From: Cytidiella melzeri
Lineage: Eukaryota; Basidiomycota; Agaricomycetes; Polyporales; Irpicaceae
Assembly: GCA_022592445.1 (NCBI GenBank)
Contig: JABYQR010000002.1
Location: 62,001 to 126,000, forward strand
Reading direction: 5' to 3'
Length of the DNA stretch: 64,000 nucleotides
Shown here: positions 8,491 through 21,117 of the stretch, piece after piece
Layout: each line of letters begins with the position of its first letter
Position numbering within the stretch: position 1 is the first letter of the stretch
Program-made: the position numbers and the translations under genes
Notes under the pieces: model-generated
What the model was told of the DNA's origin: nothing
Databases searched by the model: none
The model's input: only the letters and a program-made list of their open reading frames with translations

Positions 8491-11400
8491 ATGGCCCCAT
8501 TTGCCACGTCCCCGCCGCCGCGGCGCACAGTGCACAAGCAACGAGCTGCATCCGTCGATCATACTTCGCCACCCCTTCGACGTCGCAGGCAGGGTCCAAG
8601 TCGAGGCTCTTCGCGTCTGGGAACCCCAGCTCTCGCAATGGCAGTGGACAGGCCTACCCCTATAATGGACGACGATGAGTCTATGGTATCCAGTATGGAC
8701 GTGGATGAGCGGGGCTCAGAGTTTGGTATAGAACGCGGACTGAAGGCAGAGACAATATTTGCGCAGTCAGAAGAGATGCAAGTCATGTTCTACGCGCATT
8801 TGCCGGAGGAGGTCAAAAAGGTGTTAAGAAATGCTGGTATGTGCTTCTCGGCAGGCCATGGCGTATTCTTGACCGTCATCCCAGACTTTTACCGCGATGC
8901 GTACACTGGCCAAGTGGACACTGTCACAGGGTTCGCATTGGTCGCGTCGGCAGAGCGTTGCTTCGTATGGAACTACTCCCAGGTGCGTCCCTCTGATCAA
9001 CAGCGCGTGAATCAAATACCGATAGGTCGTGTTGCAAGGCTCTCACTGGTACACCAACCTGCTATATCTTCGCATGTCCCCAAGACGCTGAGCCTTTGCC
9101 TATGGACACGCCTCTGCATTCCCTGATACCTTACAACACATCTAGGGAGCCCGGGCTCATATTAGCCTCGCCTGAAGGAAAGATACACTGCTGGGACTCT
9201 TTAGGCATGGGCCTTGCGGGGGGCGAACGAGCGTTCAAGACCAATCTCGAACTGGCACAGGATGAACGAGTTACCACTCTAACACGCGCAGACGTAAGGC
9301 TAGCTATTCATTGCATTGGCAGTGCCTGACTTCATTCTTACAGGCCCAAACATTCATTCTTTCGACGTCAGCAGGCCGTCTATTTCGACTAAGCTTGACT
9401 GCACTGGCAGGTAAACATGTGTTAACGACGCATTCATTTGCACGACCTCATTCGTCGCTTTCGCTATCCCGTCTTTTCCCACTCGCAAACTTCTTCTCGG
9501 CACCTGTGGGTACGCAGGTTGAACCTGGTTATATCAGCGCCGTGGCCTTAAGTTCCGGAGATTACTCTACCCGGAATGGGTTGAAAGGTGCAGGAAGAGA
9601 TATCTGGACATTGATTGACTCACGGATACAACGTTGGACGATGTCCGTCGAAGGTGCATGGGAGGAGCTGATTCTTGACCAAGATGTCTCGGACATCATT
9701 GCTCCAGAAGTGAGAACACAGTTCACCCGGTTGTCAGAGCAAGACGAGGTAGAGCTGGACCTGGAGTTCTTGGACCTGCAAGTCGTCAGGTGCGTCAGCG
9801 CGGGGCTGCCAACCCTAAGGCGGCAAACGCAGACAATATATTGACGTCGCTGTGACAACAGGCCTGATTCTCTCCTTATGCTCATTTCCTTCGCAGGTCA
9901 AGATGACCAAACGGACATATTGTCGTCTGCCATTGATGCATCTTATATCCCGCACCCCAAGCTTATATATTGCATCGTTCCGCTCACACATGATATGACC
10001 TCGGGCAGCTTCTCTGTCGATCAAGGCGAAAAGATATTGAAGGTACCCTACCAAAGTGTGAGGCGACATTCAAATACCGCTTCCATTAATCGCTGATCAA
10101 CGAATGTGATATGATACACGCAGACTTCGAGCTCAGGCGCACCGATGCATCCACGTATGCAACTACTTTCCAGACGCGGACCGAATGGTAATGGCAGCAT
10201 TATTGCTATTCAATTCGGGGAGACGGTTGTTCTCTGCGCTCCATGTCAGTTTATTCCTTTATCTTATTCATCCTCTGTGCCTCTGACATTGTGTTCTCCT
10301 TGTAAATACAGCTACGGAATATACAGATCGTCTGGAGCTCAAGTCCTCCACTGACCGGACGCTCGGTGTCGCTGCCCTGCCGTTGGAGGACGAGCAGAAC
10401 GATGATGGGCAAGGAGACAAGAGCCTCATTGTTTTGACCGCGGCAACATTAATGAATGTGCTTGTCGATAGGGACCAGGTCGCTCGCTTCCAACCTGCGT
10501 AAGCTGTTTATTTGTGGTTGACTGATTTTGCCAGGACTGACCGCGGTACCTAACTCTCAGTACGGGAAGAGCAAATCTGATTCGGTCGACTATGACTCAG
10601 GCAATTTTATACGGCGCTCATCCTGAGGTATGCGATATCCCGTTCCTTACCTTGTCCATTCAGCTAACGTAACATGCGTCATCGCGTAGAATCCCCTACA
10701 ATTCAGCTTCCCGCCAGATGTCGATGAAGAAGCGTTGATGTCCGGTGCAGAGCAGCTGAGCCATGCAATCATGGAGTCAGGTCAGTTTTAAGCTCTACTC
10801 CTCTCCATCCAGAACGAGCTCTTCATTTAATGGTCGTATTTCGGCAGACGTTGAGGTGGTCAAACCGAATCACGACCTACACGCGCAGCTCGCCCATCGT
10901 AAGGAACGCTTGAGCTTCTTGATCAAGTTTATCAACGACAATGGCGTTCTCCCTAAGGTAAATTCGATGCGTTTTCATTCATGTATTAGCTTCGACGTTG
11001 AGCATGATGGTTTAGGTGTCCCAAGCAAGTCGTCAACGGCTTGCGGTTGACGCAGAGAAACTGTATGCTGCAGATCAGCTCTGGCAACGGCACAACCACC
11101 TCATCTCGTACGTGTGCTGGACTACGCCTTCCGGTGATGTTATGTCTCACAGTTTTCAGGGCGGGACAGCCGCACAACGTGTTGACTGAAGCTGTCTACA
11201 CGTACATGGCTGCCAACGGCGAGGGACATCATGACGACTTTATGCGAGCCTTTTTCCGCCTCAAAGTGGAAGAACTTGGAGAGTTGCTTCCTCATGTTGC
11301 TGAAGTGTTGAACCGATCTGAGCACGAGGTGACACACAATCACAGCGAGACCGTCCCTCAGGCCAACGATACTTTGTTGGTAAGTTCCTGTACCTCCTTT

Positions 11401-13375
11401 TGCAAGGAAGCTGCGCGCTGACATCACACCGGGTTGAATACTTGCAGATGATCCTACAAAGTGCCTTAGCGTACCGCTCATACAATCAAGGTGTATACGG
11501 ACTCGAGCTGCCGATTACCAGACCTTGGACTTCGACGAATCAAGTGATAGAAATTGCATCGACGTTCCTCGATGCCACTGTCAAGTTGGTCGAACTGCCG
11601 TCCACCGCTGCCGAGCCCACCGTAAGTCGGGCGCAGGCGATGGCGCAGATGCCGGATTTGGCGGAAACCGTATTCTCAGCGTACCGGGAACAGGTTGAGT
11701 GGTTGAGTTGTCCGCGGGCTGCGTCGGAGATAGGCAACGAGCGTGAGAGGGCCGACCTCGAGGAGAGGTTCAGACAAGCAAGACCGGTTGTTCTCGATGC
11801 TCTTCGTGAGTGACTTGATCTCTATTCGTCCATCTGGCCCGCAAATTCTGAACTGGCATTCGGTCGTGTAGGCCGCAACGGTTACGCGGAGCAAGCGTTC
11901 AGACTGGCCGAAAAGTATCGCGACTTCCGCAGTCTCGCGGCGTTGTGCCACAAGGAGATCATCTATCCGCCAGAGGATAATCCCCACGCGAAGCGCATAC
12001 AAGCGTACATTGGCAAGTTCAAGGAGGAGTTCGCCGCTGAGCTGTACCAGTGGTACATCGAACACGGTACGTCTGCATTTCTGAAAACCCCAAGCAGCGC
12101 CTCCTCCTGAATCATGGCACTTGCATAGGTGAGCTGAGAACAATGTACGCTTTGGATCAACCAGCGCATCTCGACAAGTTCTTTGCAAAGCATCAATATC
12201 CGAGTGTGTCTTGGTTGCACGACGTCGAGAGGGGCAGGTACGGCGCCGCGGCCAACTCTTTATCGTTGGCTGCTCAGCATGCACCAGAGCTATCCAGCAA
12301 ACATGTATGTGAACTGGTCGACTTCACAACTATACCTAAACGGCGACTGATTTTGGGAAACACCAACGCGTACAGCTCATGCTCAGTATTGGCAAGCTGG
12401 CCTTCCTCGCCCAAGCTCAAGAAGGGGACTCAGTGGCCGATGATCAGACTTTGGACGGTACGAGTATCCAGTTTCTGACAAACGGTGTCTCGCTGAGCAT
12501 TGCGACATACAATAGCTTTCCATGATGGCCTCGATTTTGTGAGCGTCCACGAAGCGTTGCTCGAAGAACTGAAGACGGCACTTGCGAACGTGCGCGCGCG
12601 GCAATCGCTCGACATGCAAGTTGACACGATAGCGAGGGCAAAGGCTGCGAGAATATCGGATCGTAGAGCTTTGTTCTCCGTAAGTATCTGAGCTGGTCTG
12701 AGTATATTCGTCGACATAATCGGACTCTTTGCGCACCAGGTGTTCAAGCAGTTGATCAAACGGCTACTGCAGGGCAAGGTGCTCTCTATCGAGGATGCTG
12801 CTGACGTTCTCAGTCTTCAAGACAACGAGGCGAATGTCGAAAATTACATTACCGCGTTGCACCTCCTCTGCCAGGCTCAGGTAGAGCGTTTATGTTGTTC
12901 TTGATGGTGTCGACAAGACTCATCCTAGGACAGGTACCCGACGCTCGAAAATTATCTGCGTTCCGCGCCATATGGAGAAGAATATATTTGCATGACGAGT
13001 ACGTGCCTGGCCTATACACTATTCTGATATTATAACTGGTTATGACTTCCCAGTTGGAATCAAATTCGACAAACGGCTGGTGTGACAGATGACGAGATTA
13101 CGTCTCGTTTCCGCAGAACAGCTTTCCACGACGCGCTAGTTGCCACGATGGTCAGACAGCATTACCCAGAGGGATATGTGCTGCTTCCTGCCGAAGCTCT
13201 TCCCGTGCCGACACAGGCAGAGGTTGCTTCGAGATGGCCGGGCATGCCACCCGACGACGTAGCTGGCCTGACGAGGGACTACGAATGGGAGAGTCAGCAG
13301 CTCGCGGCTCTGCGCCTTGAAGACGTCGTCGATCGGGTGAAAGAGCTGGCTAGCCAGGATGTGCAATGGGCATGA
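8491..13375 (+). CDS. NUP133: nucleoporin Nup133
   Basis: Exons: 8491-8982, 9039-9293, 9344-9789, 9862-10057, 10124-10244, 10312-10498, 10561-10627, 10690-10780, 10848-10957, 11016-11107, 11160-11379, 11448-11805, 11872-12066, 12129-12304, 12376-12457, 12516-12679, 12740-12880, 12934-12998, 13054-13375. The 19 exons sum to 1260 codons (1259 residues) with every phase closing. The N terminus is a disordered, basic and proline-rich leader. It is followed by the Nup133/Nup155-like beta-propeller (GFALVASAERCFVWNYSQ, EGKIHCWDS, GRDIWTLIDSRIQRW) and a long helical C-terminal stack (ELYQWYIEHGELRTMYALD, KLSAFRAIWRRIYLHDDWN). It is a scaffold subunit of the Y-complex (Nup84 complex) of the nuclear pore. 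The start was chosen as the first ATG of the frame. It converges on COA8 with 60 bp between stops. Confidence 0.92.
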
Positions 13376-13435
13376 TTTGTCAAATAATCTATTTAGCGTA
13401 CTCTGATGTATTTCAAACGCTCTCTACAACGTTGA

Positions 13436-14012
13436 CTAAAACCCCAAGCGGGCCATGAACTTCTGGTACTGCAGTCGAGCTCCCAGGAGTACATTCATCC
13501 TGTTGCGTCTCTGCCAATTCGCGGTGTACTCTTTCTGTCGAGGTTCCTCTTGCACCAACCAGCTCTTGTAAAAGTCAGAAAGGGCATGTTCCTTGTCCTC
13601 TTCGGTGCAGGACTCGGGGAGGCTGCTGAGGAATGCCTGCTTTGCGGCAGTGAACCTCGTATTGCTCTACAACAGCAAACAGCAAACAATGAGTGAAAAG
13701 GTCTGGAAGTCAGCAAATCAGCTTTGGAGCGACACGCACGTCTGTCCAGAACGCGTGGTTGAAAGCGTCCAACTCCTGCCTCTGTATCTTCCACTGGTAC
13801 TCGCGAGTGTCTCCACGAAACTCGCGAAGTGAGTATGGATGGCGGACTTCAGTGGGCGGAAGGGGCGGAGCGTCGTCGTACACGACCGGGCGAAGGTTCG
13901 AGATTGGATCGGGGGGACCGACGAGGTCTCTCCTCACAGCTGAGATGTGAAAAGCCCGCGTCGACTTCGAAGTGCTTGCCTTCGTCGCGCGTAGGATTGT
14001 GGACGAGGACAT
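13436..14012 (-). CDS. COA8: cytochrome c oxidase assembly factor 8 (APOPT1-like)
   Basis: Two exons, complement(13436-13666, 13740-14012), encode 167 residues; the 73-nt intron follows the codons for FWTD. The first 25-30 residues are Ser/Thr/Lys/Arg-rich and free of acidic residues, a typical mitochondrial presequence. Then come DLVGPPDPISNLRPV, the hallmark of the COA8/APOPT1 family, a charged helix (TREYQWKIQRQELDAFNHAF) and a C-terminal FYKSWLVQEEP...NRMNVLLGARL segment. The family acts in the mitochondrial matrix/inner membrane to assemble or protect complex IV. Length fits the family. Confidence 0.88.
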
Positions 14013-14392
14013 GACAGTCGGCGGATAAGGAGCCCAAGCGCACGGCCATCTTTTTTTATATATTTTTTTAATTCAACTATATATTCAGCGCGGCGTAAGA
14101 CCAGAGCGCGTACAACTTATACAAGTGCGTAAAGATGGGTGACACCTAGTCGGTGTGGCTACGGAGACTCTAAGAGTAGATGTACTTTAGCAGTACTGAC
14201 AGGATAGAGCGCACGGCCATCAAGATCTAGATTCTCAAAACGCCGGCACGCAGCCTGTGTACAAGTACTGTCGGTCTTCACAAAAACTTCAAGTACATGT
14301 TCAATCATTCGACACGGGAGTTGACATTGGAAAGCTAACAACTGTATAATTGTTGTACACCACGGGTTTGCATCTATAGCATGCTCAAAATC
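14013..14392. other. intergenic spacer
   Basis: This contains the start-side region of COA8 and the 3' region of the asparagine synthetase gene. An AT-rich run lies at about 14050-14080. No gene is seen. Confidence 0.6.
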
Positions 14393-16615
14393 TCAACTAT
14401 CCGTCCCATACGCGGCATTGTGTATTTCAACACTTCTGCCGCTAGGATCAGAAGCACACCCCCAGTCTCCCCTGGGGATCCATCTACCAAGCAGTTCAGC
14501 TTTTCTGTATTCGGACATACACACGAAAGACAGAACGCACCGCACGGCCGTCGAGGCAGCAGCTTCAGAAGGAAACAAACTGTCAAAGATATCGCGAATA
14601 TAATACGCCTCTTTGGTGTCAGGTGTGTCTCGTGGCCACCGCTTTGCGCGAAGAGCAAAGTCGTCGTCCGAAACACTCTCTGCTGCTTGGTCCTTCATTC
14701 TAGAACACCACGTCGTATCAGTCACTATGTTCGAAAAAGAGAGAGAAGCACGAACCCGTCGATCCACGAATACCCCACCCCATCCGAGAACTGCTCCTTC
14801 TGGCGCCACAGAATGGACCGCGGGAGGTACGGTTTCCCGTCCGGAGAACAGTCGAACGCTTTGCGGATGATGTACTTCTCCATTTTCGGCTGCCCGTCTT
14901 CGTCCACTTCTTGTTCAGAGCCCTTGCTAAACATTTTCTCCGCTGGATTGACATTCATCGCGACTTCGAGGAACTGTTTGTCGAGGAAGGGGACACGTGC
15001 TTCGAGGCCCCATGCCATTGTTGATCTGTCAGTTGAGGGATGTGAGCGGCGAGGCATGTAAATTGTGCTATGAAGCAATTGGCGCACTTGTTAGCACGAA
15101 GGCAATCTGCGGTGTGCAGGTTCTTGACGCGACGGACACATTCCTGATGCAACGATGCTGCGTCTGGAGCTTTGTGAAAGTACAGATACCCTGTATATCC
15201 ATAAGTACTGATCAGTGTCCGACGCTGACGCGACGTCGGTGAGAGTTGCGTACCTCCGAATATCTCATCGCTGCCCTCTCCACTGAGGACCATTTTGACA
15301 CCCATAGCCTTGATTTTCCTACTCAATAGGTACATCGGAGTGCTCGCGCGAACAGTAGTCACGTCGTAAGTCTCGAGATGGTAGATGACATCCGGGATAG
15401 CATCCAAGCCTTCCTGGACTGTAAACACATATTCATGGTGCACAGTCCCAAGATAATGAGCTACCTTGCGCGCCGCAAGCAGATCGGGTGAGTTTTCGAG
15501 ACCGATAGAGAACGAGTGAAGCTGTGGCCAAGAGGCAATAGTCGCTTGTGTCTCTTTATTAATAAAAGCGTCATCAGACTCCCGCATACATGGAACTCAC
15601 CATATTCGTCGATGATGCCACCCGGAACAGGAGAAGCTGGACCGCTTTGTGCTTCTTGCAGCTTTTTTCTCCTCACCTCGAGCTGAGCAAGAGCGACTTT
15701 TTCTGTCTCCCGCGCAGCGATGCTGGCAATCAGGCTGCTGTCCAGGCCGCCGCTGAGAAGCACACCGTACGGAACTTCACTCATCAGCCTCTTGCGCACC
15801 GCTGCTTCTAGGGATTCTCGTAGAAGAGTGAGGTCCGCCTTTTGAGTTGGAATGAATGCATCGGGACCCTCGGCTTCACCAGACCACCACGATGGCTGGT
15901 AATACCGCGTAGTCGAGTCATCTGCACTGTCATAGACGTGCCCAGGGGGGAAAGATATGATGCGGTCGCATTCGTCAACCAAAGCTTTGAGCTCTGAGGC
16001 AAAAAAGACTGCTCCAGGGCGTTTCGAGGACCAGCCCTGGTAGAGGGTGGTGATTCCGATCGGATCTCGTGCGGCAATGATTCGTGAAGGGGTAACGGAT
16101 TCGTCCAGCAACACGAACGAGAACATCCCGTCGAGCTTGTCACATAAGCCCTTGTCGTGTTCTCTGTACTGTTTGGTTCAATATATCATCGGTCTTCAAC
16201 ATTATAACCATAGATAGCGGCGGACGCACCAGGGGGATTATAGCCTCGCAGTCTGAATGGGTTTTGAAGTGGTACTTGCTTTTGAGGCCCTCTTTCAGCT
16301 TGAGGTGGTTGTATATTTCTCCGTTGACGGCGAGGATGATTTTTCCATCGTCGCTCACGAGCGGTTGTGCACCAGTGTCTGATGAGATAGACAGAGAACG
16401 CCAATAGTTACTCGCTAATTAAGAGAATTAATGATGAGACAAGACGTACCAACACCAACGATAGCAAGCCTTTCGTGTACGAGCACAGAGTGCTTTCCGA
16501 CGTAACACCCCGACCAATCCGGTCCTCGATGTCTTATTTTCTTTGAGCACGCGATAAGACGGGTGCGGTCCGCGGATGGCTTGTCCAAGCCGTGTGCTGC
16601 AACGATGCCACACAT
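14393..16615 (-). CDS. ASN1: asparagine synthetase, glutamine-hydrolysing
   Basis: Exons: complement(14393-14483, 14541-14699, 14756-15025, 15088-15190, 15254-15544, 15601-16168, 16230-16378, 16450-16615), 599 codons, 598 residues. The protein starts MCGIVAAHG, so Cys2 becomes the N-terminal nucleophile of the class II glutaminase. RHRGPD and [10 protein letters not shown] follow. The synthetase half has the PP-loop [27 protein letters not shown] and [14 protein letters not shown], and ends with the usual DPSGR region. It makes Asn from Asp, Gln and ATP in the cytosol. The last intron (14484-14540) is 57 nt, in frame and stop-free; it was placed because removing it restores the conserved [11 protein letters not shown] junction. 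It is transcribed in the same direction as COA8 and the RhoGEF. Confidence 0.95.
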
Positions 16616-17444
16616 ACTGGTGTTACTCTCAAGCACAGTTTGGGTGGTGGCACCAGGCAAGATGGAGGTGCAGAAGAGAAAGGAGGAATAGCTGGGTCAG
16701 ACTGTGACTCGTTCTCGCTGCAGTGTCCATCTCGTCTGCTCTCGCCGATCTTCGCCAGATCTGAGATCCTCCCGTTCTACTGCTTCGACGTTTTCAGGAG
16801 ACGACCCCAAGTGACCTCCCAACGGAGACTCGTCGCATCTGCTCGCAATACTAGTTCGGCGCAATGTCAGGATATATGGCATTACTGTGAAAACAAGCCC
16901 GACAAAACAAGGAGTGTGGGTGATCTAACAGTTCAAGTGGGAGGTTCAAAAGAGGTATGCAGCTGTACAATGGTATCAGGGGATAATAATCTTAATCAGA
17001 ATAGTAGGAGAGCGACCTGAGAAGCAAACTGCAAACGAGAGGCATTGTCGTGGTCATGACAGGCGTAAAACAAAAGGGTTAATAAAGAGAGTGAGACCCG
17101 AGGGGCAAGGTTGGAGAGTAGAATACGATTATATGGCAGAGGAGGAGTATAAAGCATGGAATAACGAGTGTTACGGTATCATCCTTGGTGGGTACTCGGT
17201 GGCAGGAAGCTGGAGAGACGATGGGGAATGGGAGATGGATAATTGACACAAGGGCTTTACCAGGAGATCATAGCATAAAAAGCACGATGAGGATTGGGCA
17301 GAGAGAAATGAAGAGGTGAGAGAGAAAGACACACATACCCGGCCGTGGATAGGTTTAGATTGAAAGAGAAAACAGGGTCAGGAAAATCCTTGAACAGGAG
17401 TGAGAATAGCAGATAGCGGAGAGTTGTCCAGCCAGACACTGGCT
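16616..17444. other. intergenic between ASN1 start and RhoGEF stop
   Basis: This region holds the ASN1 promoter/leader and the 3' region of the RhoGEF gene. Purine-rich blocks occur at about 17270-17330. No supported gene. Confidence 0.55.
16705..16710. promoter_or_regulatory. possible Gcn4/CPC1 half-site upstream of ASN1
   Basis: TGACTC lies about 90 bp upstream of the ASN1 start codon. It is the core of the bZIP site used by Gcn4/CPC1 regulators, and asparagine synthetase genes are classic targets of general amino-acid control. A six-base match occurs often by chance, so this is suggestive only. Confidence 0.35.
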
Positions 17445-20400
17445 CTATGATGGCAGCCGGCCCAGCGATGGATTTTGTGCGATGATGGTGCGATAGAAGC
17501 CAACGCCAGAGTCTTCTGACGGCGCAGGAGATGCTAGCTTATTCGTGGTGGAGGTCGCGTTGGTGGCAGGGTTGGTTGGTGTACGAGTGGCGGTACTCGT
17601 CTGCGACGTATTCCGGACACGCTCCTTCTTCGGTATCGGCGTCGCTGTCGCACGCGTGCTTGTATTCCACCCAGGCCTTTCTGACCCCCTCGTCACAGTT
17701 GCCTTCACAGAGTGGTCTTCCTCCGATGGTGCAGTCCGCCGCCCGGTCGGGGTTGCTTGGGTTCGACGACTGGCAGGCCTAGCTCCTCCCGTAGGATTGT
17801 CGCCCACGGATACCAGTCTTGTACCAAACTTGGCATTTGCTGAGGATTCGCGACCATACGAAGTGGGGGTTGCAGCTCCTCTGCGAGCGCCATTGCCAGA
17901 AACCTGCCTTGGCTTGACGACAGGTTTCTGTAAGGTGACTTTATCGGCTCCCCAGTACGAAAAGCTCATCTTGCTCTTCCTGTCAGAGTCGTCAGAATCC
18001 CCACCACCATCTTCATCGTCGTCCGGAAGAGGCACTATTCGAGGCTGCACGCCTGAATGTACTTGTTGTCGTGAACGTACAACGCTGTAAGGACGTTTGG
18101 ATGTCAGGGCAACTCTCACGCAGCCGGGTAAACTGCACTCACTCCTCCATCGACACGACACCTTCACGAGGCTGGACCACGTCCCCGATAGCCCAAGTTT
18201 CAATCTATATCGATTGAATGATGAGTGTTCCATGCAAGATGTCAATGATGTACAGGGTCCACAAACCTTAAGGAACTTGTATAAGTTGCGAGCCTTTCCC
18301 TGTGAGTTCCGCCTTCCAGTCGTCGCATACTTCGCTTTACCCTGCAGCTCAGGCATCGAATTCGTCCGCGAATTGGTCGACGTCGACACAGGCAGCGACG
18401 TCGTACCTGTCCGCTGGCATCGAAGGACTACATCGTTGAATACCACCAACCACTGGTCTTTCTTCCCACCGACACCATTCGAAGTCGCCTGCAAGACGTC
18501 GCTGAGGCGTTTGAACGACGTCTTACCTTTCACCTTCGCATTCTGCGCTGCATTTGGTGGCATCGTTTGTTTCTCCGATATGGGGTTAACGCCGAGAACA
18601 GGACGTTCCTCGATCAGCAGTCGCGAAGGCTTGGGAACCATGAGCTGCTTGACCTTGTCAAGTCCCTCAATCCGCGCAAACACGTCACGAGTCTTATCGC
18701 GTTCCTCCTTTTGAATCTTCTCGTCCTCGATACTGCGCACAATGGTTTCAACTTCAGCAACCATTTGCAGCGTGCTTTCATACTCAAAGGTGCTCGGGTC
18801 GGTATGGAACAGGAGGTTCTGGAAAAGCAAAGGGTACTTGAGAAGGCGTTGGAACGGCTTTGACAAGGAAATCGCAAGGCCGGTTTCGCCCTTCTCCGAC
18901 GCTATCACCTCCAGCCTTTGAAGGTACTGGCAGACTTTCATCCACTGTTCCGCATCTTGCTTCTTGGGTTTTTTGGACCCGGCTGCTGTCGACAGGGCGT
19001 TATCAACCTGTTCGAGCGCGCGCTCCAGATGCAAAACAAATGTTGCGTAACCATGCAAGATATGCGACTACCAATCTTCGGTCAGTTGGAAACCCTCACG
19101 TCATACAGCGAAGAAACTCACATTAGCGACGAACACATCGGCAAGAGAACGAACGAGCGGATACTGCTCTTCGTATCGTTTCTTCAAGCCGTCGTGAAGC
19201 AGCTTGTGGCCTTCAAAGATACTCTCTTCAATGACTTCTAGACATTTTCTAAGGTCCTCCGGAATTTGATTAGGAGGTATAGCACCAGCGATGGATACAG
19301 GCGGAGGCCGCGGATCGCTCTTCTTGTGCTTGCGCAGCAAGCGGTTTGATGAGGCAGGGGTCGACGCGAGTCGCGGTGAGTGCAGCGCATTACTGCCGTC
19401 ATGCTCATGCACCGACTGTCGACCTAATGACTGCGTAGAGCCATTCATATGGTTCGTACGAGGAGGCGGTGGTAGTGACTGGTGTGATCGAGATGGAAAA
19501 GGTAGCGTCGGTAGAATCGTCCCTAATTTGCCACCTACAGGCGTTCGAGTCGCTGTTGTTCTGCCATACGGGGAGCGGGGATGATTGTGCTTAGCAGTAG
19601 AATTCAAAGCTTTCCTCGACGCAGTGAAACCTTTCCCAAGACGATCTTCTGCCTCGTCTTCTTCTTCAGAATTCAAAGACTCGCCGTCTATGTTAGGATG
19701 GTGGTCGTCCTTACGTTCCTCAGAAGGTGATTCTGAACGAAATGGAGTCGGAGAGAGGAAGCGAGAAGCTATAGGTAGGTAGTCTATAGAACCTCGTGGG
19801 GATTCGGCGGGGAAGTCGTCATATGTCGGGGATGTAGGAGATGGTGTCGAATACGGATGTAGTAGAGGATCAATAAATGTCTCCTTCATCTTGCATAGTT
19901 CATTCACGTAGCTGCAAGACACTGAGACAGCTTACAACAACGACCAGAGGAGTTGACTCACCGTTCTTCACTCGCTACAATTTCCCATAACACTTCTTGT
20001 CGTGTACGCTCACGCTGTCCAATGTTAGACACCAGATCCTCCTCTGCGCCTTCGCTCCAGGACTGCGCCGAGAGTATTCGGCTACTTGCGTTGGTCAACT
20101 GAGAATATGGCGTGCCCGATCGTAGCGACTGATGAATCGACGCGCCGTCACCGTATATTCTTGGGTAAGGAGAGGTGGCCGCACGCGTCGACGCTGGCTT
20201 TGCAGACTTGGCCGTGCCGGCAACATCTGTCCTTGATGATGCCGCAGTCGATGTCGAGCCTCGCGGGTCTTTCGACTGGTGTGACGCTTGAAAACGGGAC
20301 ACCGTCGTCTTCAGCGGTGCACCAGTGGTATTAGCGGGAGTCGGTGTTTCAGCAGTAGGTAGCGACTGGTCCAAACTAGGTCCAGGAGTGGGCGGTGGTG

Positions 20401-20839
20401 AGATGAACGCGACTTTCTTCTGGATGTCAGCGTGTGCGGCATTGGAACTACCGCTACTGTTGTTCGTCTTGCGAGAGTTTCGCCCAGCGGAATCAGCGTC
20501 AGCGACACGCACAGACGTGGTCGGTGCGGGCTGCTCAATGACAGGAGTGCTCTCCCTTTCTGGCGGCGGTAGCGGAATGACTGAGTCTGCGGGTGTTGGG
20601 TTGGCTGAAGAGTCGGCAGACGAGGAGGTAAATTCGTCGGATATGGGCGGCAACGGTCGTGTCGAGATTTCTGGCAATGGTTTGTACGTGAACATCGGGT
20701 TTGGGGTAGCTGAAGGCTGCTGCGGCGGCCATCCTCTGAGCGGGGGAAGCGGGGGTATCTTTTCCTTATGTACAGGCTCCTTGTCTCTGTCTTTCTCCTT
20801 GGAGAGACCACGGTTGATGCGGTTGAGAAACGCCTTCAT
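17445..20839 (-). CDS. Rho guanine-nucleotide exchange factor (DH-PH)
   Basis: Exons: complement(17445-18084, 18143-18204, 18267-19067, 19122-19911, 19962-20839), 1057 codons, 1056 residues; all phases close. The start MKAFLNRINRGLSKEKD was preferred over upstream in-frame codons because conserved-looking sequence begins there. The first 270 residues are Pro/Ser/Thr-rich. The Dbl-homology domain begins RQEVLWEIVASEERYVNEL (about 280-300), is broken by a low-complexity insertion of about 190 residues, and resumes IPEDLRKCLEVIEESIFEG through FQRLLKYPLLFQNLL. A PH-like segment follows (WLVVFNDVVLRCQRTG, NLYKFLKIETWAIGD). The C-terminal 200 residues are basic and Thr/Pro-rich. It should activate a Rho/Cdc42-type GTPase; which one cannot be told. 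It shares a 278-bp promoter with the methyltransferase. Confidence 0.85.
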
Positions 20840-21117
20840 GACGACGACTGGCTCGTGCTCGCTCTCCTCGAGTTTCGGGTGCTGATAACGAGCGAAGAGA
20901 GGGAGAACGAGGCAGAGAACTCGGAGGGGAGGTCTGGTGAGAGAGCGAGGAAAGGTTCGGTGGAGGGATGGACAAGTTTCAGGCGCGTGCACAACGGCAG
21001 CGCTTGGAGGGCGGCTACAACTGTAAAGACCACCCCTCCGCCTCGTGTTCCCTAACCTCAATCATCTAATCTCCTTCCTCTCTGCTCTCGCCCCGTACTG
21101 CGACAGAGCGAGGTGCA
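20840..21117. promoter_or_regulatory. divergent promoter, RhoGEF and methyltransferase
   Basis: The 278 bp between two divergent start codons must contain both 5' leaders and promoters. It is rich in purine/pyrimidine-asymmetric stretches with no obvious TATA. Confidence 0.55.
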
